NCBI GenBank assembly: GCA_021323555.1
Contig: JAJONP010000195.1
Location: 1 to 6,774 of the forward strand
DNA length: 6,774 nucleotides
Direction: 5' to 3'
Source of the DNA: Gammaproteobacteria bacterium
GTDB lineage: Bacteria > Pseudomonadota > Gammaproteobacteria > DSM-16500
This document shows, piece after piece, positions 1 through 5,534 of the stretch. The stretch's first letter is position 1, and each line of letters starts with the position of its first letter. The position numbers were made by a program, and so were the translations under genes. The notes below the pieces were generated by a model. That model made no database searches. It was not told where the DNA came from and worked only from the letters and a program-made list of their open reading frames with translations.

Positions 1-2
1 AT

Positions 3-1910
3 TTTCGTTCTGTGCCTGGCATCGTTCATTGGCTGAATCAACATTTCCAAAAAATTCTACCCAAAGATGAAGAGATTGCAACAGGGGCAGTTTCCTATAG
101 TGCAAGCATCGCAAACGCTGGTGCAACGGATAGACAAGCGGTGACATTACATCCGTTAATGAATACCACGCCACAAACACAAGCTGCCTCTCTTGTGCAA
201 TTGATTCAGCAAATCAAACTCGAGAATGTTAAAAAAAATAAACATGAAACAATTGCAATTTTAGTACGTTCTCGTACGCATTTAACTTCGATTATTCCCG
301 CTTTAAAAATGAATAATATCTCTTATAAAGCGATTGATATTGATCCATTGAGTACACGCCCTGTCATTCAAGATCTGATGGCGCTCACGCGCGCATTATT
401 GCACCCTGCGGATCGGATTGCATGGCTTGCATTACTACGCGCACCGTGGTGTGGGTTAACACTTCATGACTTATTGATACTCACAGATAATCATTCTACT
501 ATCACTCTCATAGAGCAATTAAAAAATGAACTCTGTTTACAAAAATTAACTTCCGATGGCCAACAGCGTTTAGCGCGTATTTTACCTGTTTTGCAGCTTG
601 CGTTGCTTGATCGCTACCGATATTCATTACGTACCTGGCTTGAAAACACCTGGGTTGCATTAGGTGGTCCGGCTTGCACAGAACTGGCTGATGATTTAGA
701 AGATGCAAAGGCTTATTTTGATTTATTAGAAAAACTTGATAAAAACGGGGATTTTCCTGATAGCCAGGCTTTGGAGCATCACGTTAATTTATTATATGCA
801 ACGCCTCAACATCACCCCGATAATACGTTACAAATCATGACAATTCATAATGCCAAAGGGCTTGAGTTTGACATTGTGATTCTCCCTCACTTGGAGCGCA
901 AATCACCGAATGAAGATAAACAATTATTATTATGGATGGAACGTCCACGGCCAACGAAGAATAACGCTTTGATTATCGCGCCTGTTCATGCGGTCGGAGA
1001 ATCGGATGATACTATTTATCAGTATATTAAACGCCAACACGCGATTAAAAATGATTATGAAACTGGAAGGCTGCTGTATGTCGCAGCGACTCGTGCGAAA
1101 CAACAATTACATTTGTTTTTTTCATGCACACAAGAAAATAATAAAATAATAAATCCTCCATCGAATAGTTTACTTGAAAAGCTGTGGTATTCTATCACTC
1201 CGACCGAGCTATCCTTCTTAGAGACACCTGATACATCATTACTTTCTCCCGCAAAAAGGAATCGTTGTATTCGGCGATTAACACTGGACTGGATCAATCC
1301 TATCAAAGAAACCACTCTACGCCACTCGATTGCTTATCATCTAAAGAAAAAGGGATTTCAATTACCGAATACTGTTTTTAAAAATACAGGTATTTTTATT
1401 CATCAAATTTTACAACAAATTAGCCTTCACGGTGTGTCATGGTGGACAAGTCAATCTTTAGAAACACAAACATTCTATGTTAAACGTCAATTATTACAAT
1501 CAGGCGTACTGCCGAGCCAACTTCCTACCGCAATAAAAAATGTATTTAAAGCGATTGATAACACGTTACAAGACCCTCGTGGGCAGTGGATCTTGCAAAC
1601 ACACTTAGAAGCTCAAACTGAATTACAATTAACAGCTTTAATAGATAACAAAATTAAAGCGATTATTATTGATAGAACATTTATTGATGAATCAGGGATA
1701 CGTTGGATTATTGATTATAAAACAGCCTCATTTATTGGAGAAAATGAAGAGCCATTTTTAAATGAAGCACAGGAAAAATATTGTCAACAATTGGTAGACT
1801 ATGCAACAGCCCTACGCGCGATAGATTCACGTCCGATACGCTTAGGTTTATATTTTCCTATGTTACCTGCTTGGCGTGAATGGGAGTATGCGGGAGTGTT
1901 CACACTCTAA
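3..1910 (+). CDS. UvrD/RecB-like (AddA-type) helicase-nuclease, 5' partial
   Basis: This is the C-terminal part of an ATP-dependent DNA helicase fused to a nuclease, of the AddA/RecB type that resects double-strand breaks for recombinational repair. The reading frame is open to the left edge: codons 3-11 read F-R-S, the end of the helicase NFRS/NYRS motif, so the GTG at 12 is internal and not a start. Counting residues from position 12, helicase motif V lies near 274-286 (MTIHNAKGLEF) and motif VI near 354-363 (LLYVAATRAK). The C-terminal PD-(D/E)XK nuclease looks intact: H464 (GIFIH), D554, D568 and K570 (IIDYKT), and the QQLVDY motif at 592-597. An AddB-like partner might lie upstream, out of view. 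It could be called either AddA-like or RecB-like; the family call is secure, the subtype is not. The stop is TAA at 1908-1910. Confidence 0.93.
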   Translation, partial: FRSVPGIVHWLNQHFQKILPKDEEIATGAVSYSASIANAGATDRQAVTLHPLMNTTPQTQAASLVQLIQQIKLENVKKNKHETIAILVRSRTHLTSIIPALKMNNISYKAIDIDPLSTRPVIQDLMALTRALLHPADRIAWLALLRAPWCGLTLHDLLILTDNHSTITLIEQLKNELCLQKLTSDGQQRLARILPVLQLALLDRYRYSLRTWLENTWVALGGPACTELADDLEDAKAYFDLLEKLDKNGDFPDSQALEHHVNLLYATPQHHPDNTLQIMTIHNAKGLEFDIVILPHLERKSPNEDKQLLLWMERPRPTKNNALIIAPVHAVGESDDTIYQYIKRQHAIKNDYETGRLLYVAATRAKQQLHLFFSCTQENNKIINPPSNSLLEKLWYSITPTELSFLETPDTSLLSPAKRNRCIRRLTLDWINPIKETTLRHSIAYHLKKKGFQLPNTVFKNTGIFIHQILQQISLHGVSWWTSQSLETQTFYVKRQLLQSGVLPSQLPTAIKNVFKAIDNTLQDPRGQWILQTHLEAQTELQLTALIDNKIKAIIIDRTFIDESGIRWIIDYKTASFIGENEEPFLNEAQEKYCQQLVDYATALRAIDSRPIRLGLYFPMLPAWREWEYAGVFTL

Positions 1911-2004
1911 TAGGCAAATCGCGCTTATTCAACCTGGGAATGCTTATGAGTATATTGCTGAAGAATTGACAAGCAAACGATTTCTTGTCAAACTTCCCAC
2001 ATGA
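1888..2004 (+). CDS. small overlapping ORF, possible gene remnant (38 aa)
   Basis: A 38-codon frame starts at ATG 1888 inside the end of the helicase-nuclease gene, in another frame. It stops at TGA 2002-2004 and overlaps the symporter start as ATGA. The conceptual peptide from codon 9 reads RQIALIQPGNAYEYIAEELT and onward. This has a beta-alpha-beta look similar to the N-terminus of Rossmann or ATP-grasp-like proteins; the resemblance is inference only. GGGAG lies directly against the ATG, too close for a normal ribosome site. It may be a short peptide that couples translation to the symporter, the surviving 5' piece of a deleted gene, or chance. It fills what would otherwise be the 90-nt gap between two larger genes. 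Confidence 0.3.
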   Translation: MRECSHSNRQIALIQPGNAYEYIAEELTSKRFLVKLPT

Positions 2005-3170
2005 AAAATTTTGGAAAAATACCGCTTATTTTATTATTCGAGATGATGGCTGTGTCATTGTTGACTCCCTTTATGCCATTAATCGTTCAACAATCCTTAT
2101 ATGCGCTTAGCCTTAGCATCAAATCAGGTATCGTTTTTTTATTGCCACTCATTATTTTTGGACTACTGTTTAAAACTACTACTCATTTAGCGCGCCAGGC
2201 GACTACTGTTATTCTTTTTGTCATTGCGCTGGTATGCTTATCGAATACAACCTCTACTTTTCTTAGCCACTACGTAGGTGCGAGAATTTATCATTTTGAT
2301 ATGTCATTATTACTTCCTAAAACAACGGCTGGATTAACGCCACTGTGGTCGTTCACCTTACCCAAAATTATTCCCAATGATAAAGCAATGCTTGCGGGAA
2401 TCGTGCTTGGCATCTTTTTAGGTAACTACTACCCTGAGCGTGCAAAAAAAATAGCTGTGCAGTTTGAGAAGATCATCAATAAATTACTCTCTTTTATTAT
2501 TTATGCCATCCCTATTTTTATTGCCGGTTTTGTCGTTAAGTTACAAGCAGACGGTGTCATCTCAATGATTGCTAAAGATTATTCAGTAATCTTTACCATT
2601 GTGGCACTCGCACAGATTACCTACATTTTCACAGCTTATTTTATTTTAAATCGCTTTCGACTGAAAGATACGTTTTATAGTATTAAAAATATGTTACCCG
2701 CGGCTCTTGCTGGTTTTAGCACAATGTCTAGCGCTGCTGCTATGCCTTTCACTATTTCTGGTGTCAAAAATAATTCAAAAAATCCAGATTTGGCATCCTC
2801 CGTCATTCCTGCTACGGTTAATATTCACTTGGTAGGAGATTGCTTTGCGATTCCTATTTTTGCTTATGCTGTGCTTAAAAGCTTTGGCTTTCCTGAACCT
2901 ACTTTAGCAATGTATTTAGTATTTGTATTTTACTTTGTGCTTGCAAAATTTTCTGTGGCTGCGATTCCGGGAGGTGGCATTATTGTGATGCTTCCTATAC
3001 TTGAATCTTATCTTGGTTTCAATGCAGAAATGCTATCACTGATTACTGCGTTGTATATTCTCTTTGATCCTGTAATTACTTGCGCGAATGTACTTGGGAA
3101 TGGTGCCTTTGCCTTGCTGGTTGATAAACTTCGAGGGAGAAAGCTTTGTAAGCGAAGCGTTCACGTTTGA
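2001..3170 (+). CDS. divergent dicarboxylate/amino acid:cation symporter (SLC1/DAACS family)
   Basis: A 389-residue, very hydrophobic inner-membrane protein that resembles sodium- or proton-coupled glutamate/aspartate/dicarboxylate symporters (GltPh/DctA fold). The family landmarks are in order: a hairpin-1-like serine stretch GFSTMSSAAAMPF at 238-250; the TM7 segment N-I-H-L-V at 274-278, where the family usually has NMDGT; hairpin 2 AAIPGGGIIVMLP at 320-332; and TM8 FDPVITCANVLGN at 355-367. By alignment from memory with GltPh, TM8 keeps D394, T398 and N401 (D356, T360, N363). It replaces the substrate arginine R397 with I359 and D405 with N367. Canonical acidic amino acid transport is therefore doubtful, and the substrate is unknown. 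ATG 2001 is the first start in the open frame; no clear Shine-Dalgarno precedes it, which fits coupling to the overlapping upstream frame. Confidence 0.85.
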   Translation: MKNFGKIPLILLFEMMAVSLLTPFMPLIVQQSLYALSLSIKSGIVFLLPLIIFGLLFKTTTHLARQATTVILFVIALVCLSNTTSTFLSHYVGARIYHFDMSLLLPKTTAGLTPLWSFTLPKIIPNDKAMLAGIVLGIFLGNYYPERAKKIAVQFEKIINKLLSFIIYAIPIFIAGFVVKLQADGVISMIAKDYSVIFTIVALAQITYIFTAYFILNRFRLKDTFYSIKNMLPAALAGFSTMSSAAAMPFTISGVKNNSKNPDLASSVIPATVNIHLVGDCFAIPIFAYAVLKSFGFPEPTLAMYLVFVFYFVLAKFSVAAIPGGGIIVMLPILESYLGFNAEMLSLITALYILFDPVITCANVLGNGAFALLVDKLRGRKLCKRSVHV

Positions 3171-3200
3171 GAAGAAGTCCGTATTTGGCCAATCTTGTAG

Positions 3201-3236
3201 GGTGGATTAGACGCGTTTTTTGCGTCGTAATCCACC
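3201..3236. repeat. REP-like hairpin, left copy
   Basis: An imperfect palindrome. Bases 3201-3209 (GGTGGATTA) pair with 3228-3236, and 3210-3214 (GACGC) pair with 3222-3226, with one bulged G at 3227 and a T-rich 7-nt loop. Hairpins beginning TAGGGTGGATTA and ending TAATCCACC are a common dispersed repeat type in bacterial genomes. It lies 30 bases after the symporter stop and could also stabilise or end that transcript, although no U-run follows the stem. Confidence 0.7.
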
Positions 3237-3311
3237 AAATAAAATTGCATTATCAAAAAGCTATAAGGTAGATTTGATTTGGTGGATTACGACGCAAAAA
3301 ACGCGTCTAAT
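3206..3311. repeat. 35-bp perfect inverted repeat (REPIN-like unit)
   Basis: The arms 3206-3240 and 3277-3311 are exact reverse complements over 35 bases, separated by 36 bases. The arms hold the two REP-like hairpins and extend inward through CCAAAT/ATTTGG. Two REP hairpins facing each other around a short spacer is the organisation called a REPIN, a non-autonomous element mobilised by RAYT-type (Y1) transposases. No transposase is present in the window, so this is a mobile-type repeat without its mobiliser. Confidence 0.75.
3281..3311. repeat. REP-like hairpin, right copy, truncated
   Basis: This is the same hairpin as the left copy in inverted orientation. GGTGGATTA at 3281-3289, then a bulged C, then GACGC at 3291-3295, paired with GCGTC at 3303-3307 and TAAT at 3308-3311. 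The final CCACC that would complete the stem is missing: after 3311 the sequence switches to GTATAGACT and the direct repeats, so this copy looks cut at its outer end. Confidence 0.65.
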
Positions 3312-3320
3312 GTATAGACT

Positions 3321-3362
3321 GGGGACATAGTAAACACTTGTTCGGGGACATAGTAAACACTT
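3321..3362. repeat. two 19-bp direct repeats
   Basis: GGGGACATAGTAAACACTT occurs at 3321-3339 and identically at 3344-3362, separated by the four bases GTTC (period 23). The pair begins 9 bases after the truncated right hairpin and ends about 20 bases before the stop of the shortened toxin gene. It may be the terminal or flanking sequence of an insertion element, or a tandem binding site; the sequence alone does not decide. Confidence 0.8.
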
Positions 3363-3382
3363 TAATATGGCATATTTAACAC

Positions 3383-3580
3383 TCAGGAGAGCCGATAATT
3401 CTCAATGCGATATCTCCATAGACCATACTTGTCATGCGATAAAGATTTACCAAAAACACGTGGGTTTTTTAGCGGAGAAATTTTCTTGTTTAAGAATTTA
3501 AGTATCTTTTTTTGGATAGATTTATCCAGTTTTTTAAAAGCCTTACGTACATTCAGTCTAAACTCAATCTTCCATCCCAA
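3383..3580 (-). CDS. RelE/ParE-family toxin, C-terminally truncated
   Basis: A 65-residue basic protein of the type II toxin-antitoxin RelE/ParE fold. It has an N-terminal strand (WKIEFRLNVRKAF), helices rich in lysine (KKLDKSIQKKILKFL), the NPR segment at 40-41, and the family signature GLWRYRIENYRL at 53-64. RelE-type relatives usually continue 20-25 residues past this motif with the last strands carrying catalytic residues. Here a TGA follows S65, close to the repeat block, so the gene is probably broken and the toxin inactive. The start is TTG at 3578-3580, chosen because AGGAG lies 10 bases upstream (3591-3595). It overlaps the antitoxin end by 17 nt, as expected for an antitoxin-first operon. 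Family call strong; function as an active toxin doubtful. Confidence 0.8.
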   Translation of the reverse strand: MGWKIEFRLNVRKAFKKLDKSIQKKILKFLNKKISPLKNPRVFGKSLSHDKYGLWRYRIENYRLS

Positions 3581-3812
3581 TGTCTTTTAACTCCTCTTTT
3601 GAAAATTCTAAATCTCTCACCACTTCAGCGATAGAATAATTTTTCCCTGGCTCTTTCAATGCATGAAGAGCATCATAAGTATCCTCTATATCTTCAAGAT
3701 AGCTAAGAATAGCTTCACGAGCGTAGAATGTCTTGGTTCTATGAGTTTTTTTAGCTAATTTACTTAGTCGATTATCCATATCATCTGTCAATCTAATAGT
3801 CAGTGAACGCAT
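3564..3812 (-). CDS. ribbon-helix-helix antitoxin (RelB/CopG-like)
   Basis: An 82-residue protein with an N-terminal ribbon-helix-helix DNA-binding region (about residues 1-45: MRSLTIRLTDDMDNRLSKLA, then helices through FYAREAILSYLEDIED). An acidic C-terminal tail follows (DLEFSKEELKDIGMED), typical of antitoxins that wrap their toxin. It should neutralise the adjoining RelE/ParE-type toxin and repress its own operon. The start at 3810-3812 is preferred over an upstream in-frame codon at 3839 because AAAGGGGG (3817-3824) sits 4 bases before it and the protein family begins at this methionine. It overlaps the downstream toxin by 17 nt. It looks intact although its toxin is shortened. Confidence 0.85.
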   Translation of the reverse strand: MRSLTIRLTDDMDNRLSKLAKKTHRTKTFYAREAILSYLEDIEDTYDALHALKEPGKNYSIAEVVRDLEFSKEELKDIGMED

Positions 3813-3842
3813 ATATCCCCCTTTCCTCTTTTTTAACAAGTT

Positions 3843-3865
3843 GTCTTACGCGTCTTACTTGTAAG
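3843..3865 (-). promoter_or_regulatory. possible antitoxin operator
   Basis: Upstream of the antitoxin start there are two direct copies of GTCTTAC (3843-3849 and 3852-3858), and the second also forms the palindrome CTTAC-TT-GTAAG at 3854-3865. On the minus strand an AT-rich TATTATATACT stretch that could serve as a -10 region lies next to it. Ribbon-helix-helix antitoxins commonly repress their own promoter by binding short repeated sites like these. No convincing -35 box was found, so this is a suggestion. Confidence 0.35.
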
Positions 3866-3889
3866 TATATAATAGCCAGAGGGAAATAG

Positions 3890-4048
3890 CTACTCACCTA
3901 TATGACAAACAATACCCTCTAAATTCTCAGCGCTTATTTTGCGAACTAACGTACTCGCTGAAAGTGAATAAAGCCCTAATAATGTCAATAATTGTAAGAA
4001 AATCAATACAATAACTAGCACTATTCCTTGCTGTTTATAATGCCACAT
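3890..4048 (-). pseudogene. pilX: truncated PilX-like minor pilin (52-aa stub)
   Basis: A 52-codon frame starts at ATG 4046-4048, overlapping the end of pilW by 14 nt, and stops at TAG 3890-3892. The peptide begins MWHYKQQGIVLVIVLIFLQL. This is a short leader ending in glycine, then a hydrophobic helix and the segment YSLSASTLVRKISAEN, as in the N-terminus of PilX (QQGxxLV, no glutamate at +5). PilX proteins normally run well over 100 residues, so only the leader and membrane helix remain. The toxin-antitoxin operon begins just beyond. Its place right after pilV and pilW matches the usual order fimT-pilV-pilW-pilX-pilY1-pilE. It is probably a remnant; a functional mini-pilin is unlikely but not excluded. 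Confidence 0.6.
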
Positions 4049-4571
4049 ACAGATATTCGCTTTTTTTTAAATGGGCTTGATTGAGAGAAGAGAATAATAA
4101 TTTAATAGATACAGCTCTCACTTTTGAACTCTCTGTTATTTGATCTGCGGGATATTCAACAAGCTGATGATTTTCCAATACCGTATACTTTATTTTCATT
4201 TCATTGATGCCTTCAACTAATTCTATTTTTTTAAATGGCTTTGATGTTGTATCTTGATAATATAATGCATAAATAGCTGCACCCACGGTATCTTTCCTGT
4301 TTGTTTTTTCTATAAAATAATAGTTAATTCCTAATTTATTATTTTCCAATGGATGATTTTTAAGGGCAGATTTTAAAAAAGACTTTGCTATTCTGCTATT
4401 TTCTATCAGAGTAATAATCGCTGTTTGAGTTTGCTGGCTATGCTGTGTTGCTAAATAAACAGCACTTAAGCTAGTTAATATCAAAAGACTTAATGTCAGT
4501 GCAATCATTAATTCGATGAGGGTGGTACCTCTATTATTTTTTGTGTTAAATTTATATTTTGCCTTTCCCAC
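4035..4571 (-). CDS. pilW: PilW-like type IV minor pilin
   Basis: A 178-residue prepilin-like protein. A basic leader ends in glycine 15, followed by TTLIELMIALTLSLLILTSL, the class III (type IV pilin) signal with glutamate at +5; the prepilin peptidase PilD would cut after G15. The +1 residue is threonine rather than the usual phenylalanine. The rest is a soluble pseudopilin-like domain that would sit at the pilus tip or prime assembly together with PilV and PilX. The GTG at 4569-4571 is taken as start because GGGGAG (4579-4584) lies 7 bases upstream; a TTG at 4584-4586 lies within that Shine-Dalgarno. It overlaps pilV by 64 nt and pilX by 14 nt, so the three were one transcript. It is shorter than many PilW proteins. 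Confidence 0.75.
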   Translation of the reverse strand: MGKAKYKFNTKNNRGTTLIELMIALTLSLLILTSLSAVYLATQHSQQTQTAIITLIENSRIAKSFLKSALKNHPLENNKLGINYYFIEKTNRKDTVGAAIYALYYQDTTSKPFKKIELVEGINEMKIKYTVLENHQLVEYPADQITESSKVRAVSIKLLFSSLNQAHLKKSEYLYVAL

Positions 4572-4891
4572 GAAGATTCTCCCCAATAAAGTATAATTTC
4601 ATAGAATGGATAATGACCTACGACTAGCCCTTTTCCTTTTGGCAACAATTGCTGATTTTCTTTATTCCATATCTGAATTTGCTGCTCGAGACCTGAATTT
4701 TCACTTAAGGCATGCAATCGTTCAGCCATATTATTGAGTTGACCTGTTGCAATATTCAAATAATATGAATTGCGTACGGAACGCAGTGAATATACTTGCA
4801 TCGCATCAAAACCTAATATAATAAAAGCCAATAATAATAAACTTACTAAAACTTCAAGCAAGCTGAAGCCTGCGATACGGTCAATAAACAT
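4508..4891 (-). CDS. pilV: PilV-like type IV minor pilin
   Basis: A 127-residue prepilin-like protein with an 8-residue leader ending in glycine, then FSLLEVLVSLLLLAFIILGF: phenylalanine at +1, glutamate at +5 and a hydrophobic helix. The following segment (LRSVRNSYYLNIATGQLNNMAERL) is typical of PilV, where a long helix leads into the globular domain. It should be cleaved and methylated by PilD and act as a minor pilin in the inner-membrane assembly complex. The ATG at 4889-4891 is preferred to a start at 4918 because GGGA lies 7 bases upstream and the leader has normal length. It heads the pilV-pilW-pilX cluster. Its stop codon lies 64 nt inside pilW, an unusually long overlap. Confidence 0.78.
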   Translation of the reverse strand: MFIDRIAGFSLLEVLVSLLLLAFIILGFDAMQVYSLRSVRNSYYLNIATGQLNNMAERLHALSENSGLEQQIQIWNKENQQLLPKGKGLVVGHYPFYEIILYWGESSWERQNINLTQKIIEVPPSSN

Positions 4892-4996
4892 GTGGAATTC
4901 CCAAAAAATTAGAAACAAAAATATGAAGAGATAAATCTTAAGAATTTAAAATAGCAGAGAGGCACACTATACAATATTAAACATCATTTCTGTTAG

Positions 4997-5284
4997 CTAT
5001 ATCGCTTCAATATCATTATCCGCTTGCCTACCGACTGACCATTGAAGTTTTTGCGCTACCAAAGCATTTAAACTAATACCTGCTCGCATTGCCTCAATCG
5101 CCAGGGCGCGATGAATTCGATTATCAATTCTAACATTGAATTGCCCGCTATATTCTTTTCGAGTGGGAGCAACGGGTATTTTGTCACCATTTTTTCCGTA
5201 GCTTTCTTTCATTGCTTCCCAAGCTTCCTTTAACTCAAATACAGCTTCTTCTGCTGAAGAACCACACGCTGAAACACTTGGCAA
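4997..5284 (-). CDS. HicB-family antitoxin, N-terminus apparently lost
   Basis: The called protein (95 aa) starts at TTG 5282-5284. It contains the end of the HicB partial RNase H-like domain (SSAEEAVFELKEAWEAMKES) and then a C-terminal DNA-binding domain of ribbon-helix-helix type (YSGQFNVRIDNRIHRALAIE, SLNALVAQKL) at about 45-80. Sense coding clearly continues upstream of the TTG in the same frame: codons 5285-5359 read RNELDGFSIHLFQDDDGDFI and on into AHFVE, which is the normal HicB N-terminal strand region. That frame meets TAA at 5369-5371 with no ATG, GTG or TTG between it and 5284. Either the gene is a pseudogene that lost its start or an unusual initiation codon is used. No HicA toxin is visible on either side. 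Confidence 0.72.
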   Translation of the reverse strand: MPSVSACGSSAEEAVFELKEAWEAMKESYGKNGDKIPVAPTRKEYSGQFNVRIDNRIHRALAIEAMRAGISLNALVAQKLQWSVGRQADNDIEAI

Positions 5285-5371
5285 TTCAACAAAGTGTGCG
5301 ATAAAATCACCATCGTCATCTTGAAAAAGGTGAATACTAAAGCCATCAAGTTCATTACGCCTGGTTGGTTA

Positions 5372-5534
5372 CACGCGTTTTGTCAAATTTAATTTATCTT
5401 TTAAAAATCAAACAGATAAAAATTTCTAAAAAGCTAACACACCTTATTTTTAATGAGATATACCTATCAAAAAAGTAAATTTTATCGTATAATTAAATTT
5501 TAAAAATTTAGAAGCTAGAATAGGGTTTAATATT
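5372..5534. other. AT-rich intergenic region
   Basis: A very AT-rich stretch between the disrupted HicB gene and the coiled-coil gene. It holds no reading frame that resembles a protein and no remnant of a HicA toxin that I could recognise. The right half carries the likely promoter of the downstream gene. Confidence 0.5.
5465..5493 (+). promoter_or_regulatory. likely sigma-70 promoter of the coiled-coil gene
   Basis: A perfect TATAAT lies at 5488-5493, with a weak -35 candidate TATCAA at 5465-5470 (17-base spacing). The gene's ATG is 41 bases downstream of the -10, with TAGGG at 5521-5525 as a modest ribosome site 9 bases before it. In such AT-rich DNA a consensus -10 can arise by chance. 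Confidence 0.4.

Noticed and set aside
508..708. 66-codon minus-strand frame
   Set aside because: It lies fully antisense to the helicase-nuclease gene, has no protein-like family features, and the plus strand is clearly coding here.
1055..1315. 86-codon minus-strand frame
   Set aside because: It is antisense to helicase motif VI and the linker to the nuclease domain; the composition is that of a shadow frame.
3201..3236. Left hairpin as a dedicated intrinsic terminator of the symporter gene
   Set aside because: No T-run follows the stem (the T-run is in the loop), and a matching inverted copy lies nearby, so a dispersed repeat explains it better; incidental termination remains possible.
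3197..3362. Repeats considered as a CRISPR array
   Set aside because: There are only two copies of each repeat, the spacers are 4 and 36 bases, and the 35-bp units are in inverted rather than direct orientation.
3405..3590. 61-codon plus-strand frame
   Set aside because: It is the complement of the toxin gene, whose RelE/ParE signature and Shine-Dalgarno establish the minus strand as coding.
4892..4996. Possible pilV promoter with TATAGT on the minus strand
   Set aside because: A -10-like sequence can be read, but no acceptable -35 box lies at the right distance, and the AT-rich context makes chance matches likely.
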